NCBI GenBank assembly: GCA_905221605.1
Contig: CAJNDS010001487.1
Coordinates: forward strand, 1-16,809
Direction of reading: 5' to 3'
Source of the DNA: Symbiodinium natans
Lineage: Eukaryota; Sar; Dinophyceae; Suessiales; Symbiodiniaceae
DNA: 16,809 nt
In this document: piece after piece, positions 7,368 through 14,574 of the stretch
Position numbering within the stretch: the stretch's first letter is position 1
Layout of the letters: every line of letters begins with the position of its first letter
Made by a program: the position numbers and the translations under genes
Notes under the pieces: model-generated
Database searches by the model: none
What the model saw: the letters and a program-made list of their open reading frames with translations, nothing else
Told to the model about the DNA's origin: nothing

Positions 7368-7459
7368 GGGTTAGGGTTTAGGGTTTAGGGTTTAGGGCTT
7401 AGGGTTCAGGGTTCAGGGTTCAGGGTTTAGGGTTTAGGGTTTAGGGTTTAGGGTTTAGG
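7368..7459 (+). repeat. Interstitial TTTAGGG array
   Basis: About 13 heptamers in the G-rich orientation, with a block of TTCAGGG variants in the middle. This is the first well-preserved array of this orientation; most arrays to the left are C-rich on the + strand. Confidence 0.93.
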
Positions 7460-7742
7460 TACAGGGACAAGGTATGACGCAGTGGCGGGTTCAGGGTGTC
7501 GTCTTCTTGGTCAGCCGAGCACCCATTGTGAAACGCTCAATCATCATATCCCCCCACCTCAGAGCCGTTCCAAATTTCCTCCAGTCCTTGTTTCAGGAGC
7601 ACACTGAACGGGGCAAATTGTCTGATCGGGGGGGCTTCCTTAGGACTTGTGCATACGTGTATCTTTGTTATGGTGTTGTTCCAGGGGTGATCCCGGCGGT
7701 ATCAATTCGGCTCAGGTGCTTTGAGAGACAGGGGGGTGTCTT

Positions 7743-8015
7743 GTGCATGCGGTCAGCGCCAAAAGGGCCGAAGCAGGCACCACCAGCACGACAACTGCAA
7801 CATGGACGACTACCGCAACACGCACTGCAACAAGCACCTCGCCGGAATGGGGCCGTGCGATTATCCAAGATGTTCAAGTGATGTTTTACAGGTGTTTAGA
7901 TGTGGTTAGGGTTCTGCTGGGTTTTAGGCTTCGTTCGATTGATTCTACGGGGGCCGAGCACAGGTTTCCATTCCCGCAGTCGCCCAGGTCAGACAGAGGC
8001 AACGCTACCACCTGA
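7743..8015 (+). CDS. Thr-rich exon-like segment
   Basis: The frame contains a Thr/Ser/Ala tract at about 7777-7842 (TTSTTTATWTTTATRTATST). Thr codons ACC, ACG, ACA and ACT are all used, so the tract is not a simple triplet microsatellite. CAG just before the tract (7774-7776) could be a splice acceptor, followed by G. The listed left edge is a GTG, so the true 5' end is unknown. A similar tract lies 0.6 kb downstream at 8381-8443. Thr-rich linkers between domains are frequent in dinoflagellate proteins; no adjacent domain is recognised here. A competing frame at 7474-7881 (135 codons) overlaps it and has no motif. Confidence 0.35.
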   Translation: MHAVSAKRAEAGTTSTTTATWTTTATRTATSTSPEWGRAIIQDVQVMFYRCLDVVRVLLGFRLRSIDSTGAEHRFPFPQSPRSDRGNATT

Positions 8016-8065
8016 TCCAACAAGGCAAGGGGCGCTATCACCCGCTATCACACTCTTCAACAGTA

Positions 8066-8557
8066 GTGAACCTTTGCGCTTTCGCGCCGAAGTCAGTTCG
8101 CAGCCAGGCTGCATGCGGCAATGCGGCCTTCACCCGCGTAGTTTTAAGAGATCAGGCTTATCTGTTGGGCTCAAGCCTTCAGGCATCTTGGACACTTTCC
8201 ATGGACGCCCTAGCGATCTTAGAGCAGTTGGTGGGTGAGTACAGTGGATTTGGAACATTGTCTTTGTGCCCATTCGAACCCAAAAGGCCACCGAAGCCTC
8301 AAACTTGGACCCCAACGAAACAGAATGCAGATGACCACCGACCCCTCGCTTCGCCGCGCAGTTCCATGGCAACCTCTTTGACTACCACTACCACAACTAC
8401 CACGACTACGACCACCACCACTACGACTAGCACAAGCACCTCCGACAACGCCCGAGCATCAGGCCGGTTAAAGCTTGCGAGATGTGCCCGTTACTCTTTT
8501 GGGAAGCAGGTTGAGGCTTTGCATGTACTGGTGTGGATTCTAGCCGCTGACGTGTAA
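8066..8557 (+). CDS. Open frame with poly-Thr tract
   Basis: A frame of about 163 codons opening on GTG. An internal ATG at 8366 is followed by ATSL and then sixteen consecutive Thr codons (8381-8428), then STSTS. All four Thr codons are mixed. Before the tract the sequence is unremarkable (PFEPKRPPKPQTWTPTKQ); after it the sequence is basic, then hydrophobic, and ends at TAA. It may be a linker exon of the same gene as the Thr-rich segment at 7743-8015. No catalytic or binding domain was seen. Confidence 0.35.
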   Translation: MNLCAFAPKSVRSQAACGNAAFTRVVLRDQAYLLGSSLQASWTLSMDALAILEQLVGEYSGFGTLSLCPFEPKRPPKPQTWTPTKQNADDHRPLASPRSSMATSLTTTTTTTTTTTTTTTTSTSTSDNARASGRLKLARCARYSFGKQVEALHVLVWILAADV

Positions 8558-8579
8558 TTGTCTCCAGGAGAATCCACAC
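8531..8579. other. 11-bp inverted repeat
   Basis: GTGTGGATTCT (8531-8541) is perfectly complementary to AGAATCCACAC (8569-8579), with a 27-base spacer. It overlaps the end of the open frame at 8066-8557. It could be a small hairpin in a transcript. Confidence 0.55.
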
Positions 8580-9124
8580 TGACTGGGGGAATTGGTATTC
8601 TAGGACGTGAGTTAAAGCAGCTGCTTGAGCTACAGCTCGTTTCAACCAGTATCTCTGCCCAAGACGAGAAGGAGAATTGACTGATTTCAAGGCTTTGTTG
8701 AAGGCTTTGCTGTATTCTTAACACAGTAGTGGGGGTCTGGGATTGTGGATGCTCGCCCATGCCAATTCTGCAGCTTGCTGTGCGTTAGGGCAGGTACGTT
8801 GGCTTGCAGAATGAAGACGGGTACTGGCTCAAAGGAGAAGGAGAGCACCCGGGCCCCAAAAAATGAGGAAAGTGATAGTCCGGCGTGTCAGAAACTGTCA
8901 TGCAACAGTAGTACTACCATGAGGCCAGGATTCAAGAGGAACGGCACTAATCCTACACAACTTCGAAGGATAGTGTAACTCAGAGTCAAGAGGAACGCTC
9001 TCACTACTCAGCTTGGTCACACTGGCAACGCAAGCGGTCGCTTAAGGCAACCAGAGACATCGAGGGCTAAATCCTATAAACGACAGTGCCGCAAGTCGTA
9101 GTTAGGCTCCACAAAGATACACTT
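8580..9124. other. No recognised gene
   Basis: A short + strand frame ending at 8680 reads GRELKQLLELQLVSTSIS and looks protein-like, but it is too isolated to call. Frames at 8427-8690 and 8491-8760 on the - strand overlap each other. The frame at 8745-8978 has no motif. Confidence 0.4.
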
Positions 9125-9209
9125 GGACCCTGTGATACTACGGGTTTGAATTACTGGCCCTAAAAACTGGGACCCTGTGATACTACGGGTTTGAATTACT
9201 GACCCTAAA
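9125..9209. repeat. 45-bp-period direct duplication
   Basis: Bases 9125-9164 are repeated at 9170-9209 with a single difference (39 of 40 identical). The copies begin GGACCCTGTGATACTACGGG and are separated by five bases. Each copy ends in CCCTAAA, the telomere heptamer. On the - strand, an open frame repeats the peptide VIQTRSITGS because the 45-base period keeps the frame. Confidence 0.93.
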
Positions 9210-9952
9210 GCCCCTCCTACAAACCAAGATCCCAATACCCAGAGGCACCAGCACATCCTCTGAGTCCTGGTCCAGCTCAGCACCTCAGGTGTGATTTGCG
9301 GGTTTTCGAGAAAAGGAGGGGGTCGCTGATTTGGGGGGTCCCTCTTACAGGGGATTCTATTCTATTTGGGGGATAAAAGGTGTACCCCTGTTTTGGGAAA
9401 TACCTTTTTGGGGGTTGCGGAGCTTCTGGAGTCCTTATCTGAAGCGGAGCCTTGTATGTACTTTGCCCAAAAGGGGCCATAGTTGAATTTTGCTGCCCAT
9501 CGAGGTTGTCCATAGATGCTGCTTGTGGGGGTTGCAGTGTTGTAGGCTATGGGGCAAGAGAAATTCAAGGATCGCAGCTACTGTCCTTGACTGGACGTAC
9601 TCCTTCGCCTTCTCCAGCCTATGTCTTCATTCTGGCAATGCAACTGACAGCTCTTAATGTGTGAGTCATACAAAGCCAGTCTTTCTTTCCAACATCATGA
9701 ACTCTTGAATGCTCTTCTACCCTGGAGCGCTCACTTAGAGCTTAGGACCTGTAACCTGTAGGGGGTTCAGTCCTTTCGTCCGCCAGACATCGACGTCCTT
9801 CCCGAGCTGGATGGCTGAGATGTCCATGGGCTGCGGCAGCAAGGCCCACAGAAGCAGAGTGCTCTGCATGTTTTCAGGACATGCCCAACGTTTTCAGGGC
9901 TTCAGGATGGTCATTTTTCTTAGGATGTAGAACGTGAGGATGGTTTTGGATT
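9210..9952. other. No recognised gene
   Basis: Frames of 65-80 codons on both strands (9277-9513, 9362-9568, 9452-9664) overlap, and none has a family motif. G-run-rich sequence at 9320-9415 contains several GGGGG words. Confidence 0.45.
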
Positions 9953-10013
9953 TGGGGGTTCGGGTTTAGGGTTCAGGGTTTAGGGTGTATAGGGCTTGGG
10001 GTTTAGGGTTTGG
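9953..10013 (+). repeat. Degenerate TTTAGGG array
   Basis: About eight G-rich units, some mutated (TTCAGGG, TGTATAGGG, CTTGGGG). Confidence 0.85.
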
Positions 10014-10132
10014 ATTTAGAAAGGTTTAGCAGTAGCCCCCTTTGGCCAGGAGTGCCCTTTCCGCACCGCGATGGAGGCGGGCTCAAGTTGCGTTTTGCAG
10101 ACCGGCCCCTGGAAAGAGGCTGTTTGTTTGTG

Positions 10133-10195
10133 GGGAATGAGGGAATGAGTGTCCTATCTAATCCCTTAAACGGGCCCTATAATTCCCTCATGCCC
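10133..10195. other. 14-bp inverted repeat
   Basis: GGGAATGAGGGAAT (10133-10146) pairs with ATTCCCTCATGCCC (10182-10195) at 13 of 14 positions, with a 35-base loop. The loop and right arm contain CCCTATAATTCCCTCATG, which loosely resembles the loop and right arm of the 5767-5867 foldback (CCCTATGATAATCCCTATG). It may be a short relative. Confidence 0.5.
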
Positions 10196-10201
10196 TACTA
10201 A

Positions 10202-10477
10202 GAATCAGGGAGGAAAGAGGGCTTTCGGGTCTCAGGGCTGTCCAGGGATTTCCGGGTTTATGGGTTCAGAGATTCTTCCTCACATCAGGATGTCGTCAGG
10301 CAGATGCACCACCAGATGTCCATACAGCTTCTCGGCTGCGGTGTGCATAGCGGTCGCAATTACCAATGCTACTCGAGCCTCGTGCTGCCCCTCCTGCACA
10401 TCACTCCATGTTGCAGTGAGTCGGCACAGCGTTGTTATCCACTACTCGTTGCAGCTAAGGTTCACATGCGATCCTGA
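10202..10477 (+). pseudogene. DUF305-like fragment, copy A (core two residues short)
   Basis: From 10286 this frame reads QDVVRQMHHQMSIQLLG. It matches copy C at 13048 (QDFVQAMLPHHQAN) except that the two residues between M and HH are missing. In the DUF305 family (ferritin-like helical proteins, often periplasmic or secreted and linked to metals) the core is normally D-F-x-x-x-M-[IL]-P-H-H. The CAG before GATGTC could be a splice acceptor. The frame stops at TGA 10475-10477. It lies 184 bp before copy B in a different frame, so both cannot be read as one unspliced protein. The missing IP/LP pair suggests decay. Confidence 0.5.
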
Positions 10478-10556
10478 CGTCGATTTCGTCCGTGGCATGA
10501 TCCCGCATCATGAGGCCCACTCCGCAGCAGTTCCGATGCCCGAAGTCGCAGAGTAG
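10260..10556 (+). pseudogene. DUF305-like fragment, copy B (core motif intact)
   Basis: An ATG-initiated frame of 98 codons whose C-terminal 28 residues, from 10470, contain DPDVDFVRGMIPHHEA and then PMPEVAE and TAG. DVDFVRGMIPHH is the most characteristic string of the DUF305 family, and the acidic residue after HH also fits. The N-terminal 70 residues do not look like DUF305 and overlap copy A in another frame, so the real 5' boundary is probably a splice acceptor upstream of 10470. After the core the sequence departs from the usual A-x-x-M-A pattern and stops early; the C-terminal helix is missing. Read as a broken gene, or as one exon of a spliced gene. Confidence 0.65.
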
Positions 10557-10798
10557 ACACGGCCCACAGCGTTCAGATGCTGCTCTCCTTCCATCTTCAT
10601 CTCCCTACCCAGCCATGGCATATGAATAGGTTGGGTTTCGTTCACAAGTGCTCCATGATGGCGATTGCTCCCAATCATGCTGTGGGAAATGTCCTCGAGC
10701 CTAAGCTGAATCTGCAAGGGAGCCGTGGCCATGTGCGCAGCCCTGGATCAGTCGCAAAGTTGGCTGGAGGCATCAGGGTACATGCACGGAGCTTTGTG
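10557..10798. other. No recognised gene
   Basis: Short frames on both strands. The frame at 10577-10909 runs into the microsatellite and has no motif. Confidence 0.45.
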
Positions 10799-10907
10799 TG
10801 TCTGACTCTCTGTGTCTGTGTCTCTGTCTCTGTCTCTGTCTCTGTCTCTGTCTCTGTCTCTGTCTCTGTGTGTGTGTGTGTGTGTCTGTCTGTGTCTCTG
10901 TGTCTGT
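10799..10907. repeat. Compound CTCTGT / GT microsatellite
   Basis: About ten hexamer units of TCTCTG, then a GT run, then mixed TCTG and GTCT words. All three + strand frames stay open through it as Ser-Leu, Ser-Val or Cys-Leu repeats, and the - strand reads Thr-Glu or Arg-Asp repeats. None of these is taken as coding. Confidence 0.95.
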
Positions 10908-11128
10908 AAATCAAATAAACTGTGTACACATACCTTGCTTGGCCACTTATGCTCGAGTCTGCATTCCGAACTTTGCACCTTCCAGAGGATCCTTGTCTCA
11001 GCACCATATGAAGACAGTGCCCCACATCAAGATCAGATAAATGCATGTGCGAGGGCATTGTTTGGAGGGAGCGCCTGTGAAGACGTGAGCCTTGCTTAGT
11101 CCATTATCCCCAAACTTCTAAATACAAA
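10908..11128. other. No recognised gene
   Basis: Mixed sequence. LSQHHMKT can be read near 10998 but lacks the M-[IL]-P context of the DUF305 core, so it is not called. Confidence 0.45.
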
Positions 11129-11157
11129 AACCCTAAACCCTAAACCCTAAACCTTAA
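11129..11157 (-). repeat. Short CCCTAAA array
   Basis: Four heptamers, the last degenerate (CCTTAA). Confidence 0.88.
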
Positions 11158-11283
11158 GATTGGCCCCCCCCAGAGCCCGAATCTGAAGAGTCTGCAGGTG
11201 GGACTCGTCCACTTTTGCTACCATGTGGCCTTAGAGCAGACGTGGGAGGTGTCAGCTGAATCCGAGTGAAGAGTTGAGGGAAG

Positions 11284-11329
11284 CCCTAAACCCTAAACCC
11301 TAAACCCTAAACCCTAAACCCTAAACCCT
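11284..11329 (-). repeat. CCCTAAA array
   Basis: Six and a half perfect heptamers, one of the cleanest short arrays in the window. Confidence 0.92.
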
Positions 11330-12210
11330 TCATGTGGGCTCGGGAGGTCTGTAGGATGGGTTCCGGGAGAGACGTGGCTGGAAGTTTCGTCTCTTCGCCT
11401 TGAAGAGTGGCACCCCCCCCCTCTCGGATCCTCAGGAGTTGGAAATGGGGGCCTCAAAACCCTCGCCTGAGGAACCTCAATTCCCTCCTAGACCACCCTC
11501 AACCCTAGCTTTGAAGTTTAGCGACCCTTACTGGGTGTTGGAGTACTATACTTGAAAGTGTTTTTGTTTCTGGGTTCCTATTATAGCAACGTATACGTAA
11601 ATAGTATATACTGTACCGTTTAAAGGGTCTACTCCAAAGTAGGGCTTATAGGCCTTCGGACTTCCTCGTGTCCAGGCATCATCCCTCTTCAAGACCTCTC
11701 CCTGCGATTCTTTGTAGAGGGGGCTCCCCTGTTCAAAAAATCGGAGGTCTCCATGAGACTCAGGTCTGAGGTTTTTGTTAGGGCCTGACTTCCATCGTGC
11801 TTGAGGGGCTTCCACTAGGGATTGAGGGCTTCAGGGTTCAGAGGAGGCCTCGAGGCTCTGAGGATTTCAGGGGCCCGCCCTTCAACACCACGCAGGTTCA
11901 GGGAATGCAGCGCTGGCTGGATTCGCGGAATCTCACAGCCGGCAAGGTGCATTGGGGTTTACTATATTCGGGGTACGTGGAAATATTATTTTCAATTTTT
12001 GGGTTTTAGAATTCCTAAGAAACAGCATAAACATTCATGTTTGCCAGGGTTCCAAGTTCAGTATAGTTTAGAGTTTCGGGTTTAGGCTTCAGGCTTTAGG
12101 GAGACGAGGGCCCGAGTTTGTTTTAATATCAAGGTATGCATGGGCTCTTAGACTTGCTACTTCTACCCCGAGCACTGCTACCTAAAGACTCCTGACTCCC
12201 CATCCTTCTC
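11330..12210. other. No recognised gene; AT-rich palindromes at 11589-11612
   Basis: A - strand frame of 89 codons (11546-11815) and + strand frames at 11797-12085 have no known motif. Two perfect 10-base palindromes, ACGTATACGT (11589-11598) and AGTATATACT (11603-11612), lie four bases apart in a locally AT-rich patch. A poly-C run is at 11412-11421. Around 11838-11862 a small inverted repeat (TCAGAG with CTCTGA) encloses GAGGCCTC. Confidence 0.45.
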
Positions 12211-12215
12211 TGAGA

Positions 12216-12229
12216 CCCCCCCCCCCCCA
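12216..12229. repeat. Poly-C run
   Basis: An uninterrupted run of about 14 C bases, read as poly-G on the - strand. Confidence 0.9.
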
Positions 12230-12337
12230 CCCTTCGACGTCCGATTGCAGGATTGGCTGTGCATGGTAGGTTTTGGGATTCGAAAGACACTCCGGAACCT
12301 CCCACAATAGGCAGTTGAGTGCTCACTGACCCCAAAG

Positions 12338-12339
<2 letters not shown>

Positions 12340-12373
<34 letters not shown>
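12340..12373. repeat. AG microsatellite
   Basis: About sixteen AG dinucleotides. On the - strand it reads as a Ser-Leu repeat in two overlapping open frames that are artefacts. Confidence 0.95.
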
Positions 12374-12376
<3 letters not shown>

Positions 12377-12428
12377 AGAACCAAAAAAGAAAGGCGTGTA
12401 CCGACGGCCTTAGCTGCGGAGACCTCAC

Positions 12429-12665
12429 TTGCACTTCCTCACAGGCAAGCCTGCATGTCGGTTTTTGGCTGCCGCCGGTGCTTGCTCTGAAATGAAAGCA
12501 CTCAAAGCAGACAAGATGCGCCTGTCGCTTGTTCAGGGGCTTGTTCTATGGTCAGCCCTTGCGTACTGGCAGGCATACTTGGCTGCCAACCGTCGCATGC
12601 ACGAGGCTGCAGCCGACACTCTCGGGGAGACCTGGAATCGTCAGCAACAAGGGCCACTGCGCTAG
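12429..12665 (+). pseudogene. Possible DUF305 N-terminal segment
   Basis: A frame of 78 codons opening on TTG. Its C-terminal half reads ALAYWQAYLAANRRMHEAAA from about 12555 and ends at TAG. In DUF305 proteins, a segment with a conserved Met-His and often preceded by Asn lies shortly before the acidic-Asp-Phe core, so ANRRMHEA is a reasonable but not decisive match. The HH core does not follow in this frame; the next one is copy C, 0.4 kb downstream, which would require splicing. Upstream, the segment from 12480 has a hydrophobic stretch (LSLVQGLVLWSALAYW). The neighbourhood supports the call more than the motif does. Confidence 0.35.
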
Positions 12666-12919
12666 GGTCACTTCGGGGTCAGGGCATACCGCACGGCAAT
12701 TATGGTTCGGAATCCTAGCACGTCAGCGGACAGGCACCGAGTTTTGTGCTAACACGGGTACGCATATTGGAGCCGGCATGCTCTAGCAATGACATCTAGT
12801 CTCCGCGGGCGAGAGCATCTCTGCGATGTCTCTTCCCAGATTGGGTTTCTACTGGGTGACGGTTTTCCAGGCCATGACCATCGAATACAGCTGCCGTGCT
12901 GAGGAGGAGTGCCCACCAT
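12666..12919. other. No recognised feature
   Basis: Mixed sequence. The frame at 12529-12786 overlaps the previous entry in another phase and has no motif. Confidence 0.4.
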
Positions 12920-12991
12920 CCTAAACCCTTACCCCTCAGCCCTAAACCTTAATCTCTCTAAACCCTAAACTCTAAACCCTAAACCCTAAAC
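12920..12991 (-). repeat. CCCTAAA array, partly degenerate
   Basis: About ten units, degenerate on the left and clean on the right. Together with the opposite array at 13092-13148 it brackets DUF305 copy C. Confidence 0.9.
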
Positions 12992-13023
12992 TGTACCCGA
13001 AGCATCCCCGTGGCTCTCACCTC

Positions 13024-13113
13024 ATGCCAAGAGCAGCTGTTACTACCCAGGACTTCGTGCAGGCGATGCTTCCGCACCACCAGGCCAATCTGGGTTTAGG
13101 GTTTAGGGTTTAG
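13024..13113 (+). pseudogene. DUF305-like fragment, copy C (core intact)
   Basis: An ATG-led frame of 29 codons reading MPRAAVTTQDFVQAMLPHHQ and then ANL. QDFVQAMLPHHQA is the DUF305 core (Asp-Phe, Met, Leu-Pro, His-His). Just after the core the frame enters the TTTAGGG array, and after seven more codons it reaches the stop inside it (TAG 13111-13113). Without splicing, the domain is cut off by telomeric repeat. CAG before GAC (13048-13050) is a possible acceptor followed by G. It aligns closely with copy A, including surrounding bases. Confidence 0.62.
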
Positions 13114-13148
13114 GGTTTAGGGTTTAGGGTTTAGGGTTTAGGGTATAG
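13092..13148 (+). repeat. TTTAGGG array
   Basis: Eight clean heptamers, G-rich on the + strand, beginning two codons after the HHQA motif of copy C. Confidence 0.94.
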
Positions 13149-13701
13149 GAATCCTAGTTGTGATACCTCTGGTTCAGCCTGCAGACTTGACTAGTGCAAG
13201 TGCTTGAAATCAGTGTGGACTTCACTGGCGCACCAAGGGTGCAGTCGAGATGTGCGCCATTCTCCTGGAAAGTGAATCGCAGGATGCGCGCCTTGGCACG
13301 TGTGTATTTCCCAAACAAGGGTCCCCGCCTTAGAAGCCCCAAAGAGCACTCTCCCCAATGTTGGGGAACCCCCATGCAGTGAGCCCCACATTCTGAGAAT
13401 TGGTTCTTCAAGTATGTTCAAATGTCGCTGTATGGGAAAGAGGTATTTAATTTACCGTGTCGGAGTGAGCGCCACTTGCTCCAGCAAGTGCATGCAGCAG
13501 CCAGCTAAGTTAGAGTAATCCCTGGAGCCGCCGAGCTCACCTTCTGTAATCAGGCTGTAAGAAGAGCAGGGGGGCTAAGCCTTGGGATCAGTTCGCTCAG
13601 GTACTTGCGCGACTTGTGCCCGGAGCTCAGGTCACCTTGTTCGATGGGGCTGTGTATGAGCCCTTGCGACGCAGTGCAGTAGAGAGGCCTCGGCGTGTGA
13701 C
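13149..13701. other. No recognised gene
   Basis: Frames at 13154-13421 (- strand) and 13194-13518 (+ strand) overlap and have no family motif. If the DUF305 fragments are exons of one gene, this stretch would be intron. Confidence 0.4.
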
Positions 13702-13794
13702 ATGTCTGTATTTCTGTTGCAAGGTGCCAACATCACCAGGCTGCAGACAGCGGAAATGTCGTGGATGAAGGCCGCGTCCAGGTTCTTCATATAG
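13702..13794 (+). pseudogene. DUF305-like C-terminal helix fragment, D
   Basis: An open frame containing ATG at 13702 reads MSVFLLQGANITRLQTAEMS and then WMKAASRFF, ending at TAG (13792-13794). The last helix of DUF305 has the pattern I-x-x-x-Q-x-x-E-[IM]-x-x-M, which ITRLQTAEMSWM fits exactly; the usual Trp-Leu ending is replaced. AAG before GTGCC (13721-13723) could be a splice acceptor. It lies 0.6 kb downstream of copy C on the same strand and in the expected N-to-C order. Confidence 0.5.
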
Positions 13795-14035
13795 GAATAT
13801 TCCTAAAGCCCTTTTCTAATGATTCACATTGTTCTGAATGCAGCTTCAAGGCTGGGCGCTCAACGTAGGTTTCGCAAGTGTGACAAGTGTGGCGTTCGCT
13901 CGAAGTTAGCCTCAGCACGCGCAGGAATGGCTGGCCTTCAAGGCTCGGTGGGACCTCTGCATACCACAGAACGCCCCGTAAGGCACACATGGAAAGCCTG
14001 AAGGCCTCCCCGTGTAGCCTCAGGTCACAAACCTG
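13795..14035. other. No recognised gene
   Basis: The + strand frame at 13819-14001 includes FRKCDKCGVRSK, a single Cys-x-x-Cys pair without a partner pair, so no zinc finger is called. Other frames overlap it. Confidence 0.4.
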
Positions 14036-14251
14036 TCACAACAGGAACTTCTCAAACCGAAAGACGCGGTTTGCAGATGATGCTTTGATGGTAGGGTGCC
14101 TTTGCTTCAGGAATCGAAATTCTTTGATATTCACACGCAGCAAGGCATAGTAGTCGTACATGAGATGATGCAGAGAGTCAGAGAGGGAGTGTGTGTTTGA
14201 TGGACAATGTTCTGCCATCAAGATGGCCCCCCATAGCCATGGAACGGGCAA
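14036..14251 (-). CDS. Protein-like fragment on the - strand, unrecognised
   Basis: A frame of 71 codons opening on TTG. Its sequence is not low-complexity and has an aromatic- and basic-rich second half (YDYYALLRVNIKEFRFLKQR, then HPTIK). This looks more like a real protein than most frames here, but I cannot name a family. There is no start, splice or polyadenylation evidence. It could be a piece of a decayed gene or retroelement, or chance. Confidence 0.2.
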   Translation of the reverse strand: MPVPWLWGAILMAEHCPSNTHSLSDSLHHLMYDYYALLRVNIKEFRFLKQRHPTIKASSANRVFRFEKFLL

Positions 14252-14479
14252 CGCAGAGTAAACATGGGACGTGCGTGCCCTTCGGGGCAGCTCCCCTCGC
14301 GGGGGCCAAGCGCATGGAGAGAGAGAGGGAGTGTGTGTGTGTGTAGTTTAATAGGGAGAGGAGAGAAGGAGAGAATCAGCAAGCAGAAGATTCGGAAGAA
14401 CGGCTACTGCTTGCAGGGCCTCGCCGACGCACAGTGCCATGGCAGCTCCGATTCTGCAGTGCCTTGTGCGGAGCGCTGT

Positions 14480-14500
14480 GGGGGGGGGGGGGGGGGGGGG
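14480..14500. repeat. Poly-G run
   Basis: An uninterrupted run of about 21 G bases followed by CAAGGGCGGG. It translates to poly-Gly in a frame not taken as coding. Confidence 0.93.
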
Positions 14501-14540
14501 CAAGGGCGGGACCAGGGACAAGATGTAGGGTGTAGGTAAG

Positions 14541-14574
14541 ATTAGGGTTTAGGGTTAGTTTAGGGTTAAGGGTA
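14541..14574 (+). repeat. Degenerate TTTAGGG array
   Basis: Four to five G-rich units with indels (TTAGGG, TTTAGGG, TTAAGGG). Confidence 0.8.

Noticed and set aside
1349-9293. Repeated palindrome CACCTCAGGTG (near 1349 and near 9283)
   Set aside because: Two occurrences of an 11-base word with no common context; not interpretable.
10990-11036. HHMK as a DUF305 core
   Set aside because: The Met-Ile/Leu-Pro residues before HH and the Asp-Phe upstream are missing.
10577-11099. Ser-Leu, Cys-Leu and Thr-Glu repeat proteins
   Set aside because: All frames of the TCTCTG/GT microsatellite stay open, so openness carries no coding evidence.
12129-12434. Ser-Leu repeat frames on the - strand
   Set aside because: They are produced by the AG microsatellite at 12340-12373.
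13870-13910. Zinc-finger-like Cys-x-x-Cys (KCDKCG)
   Set aside because: There is no second Cys or His pair within reach in that frame.
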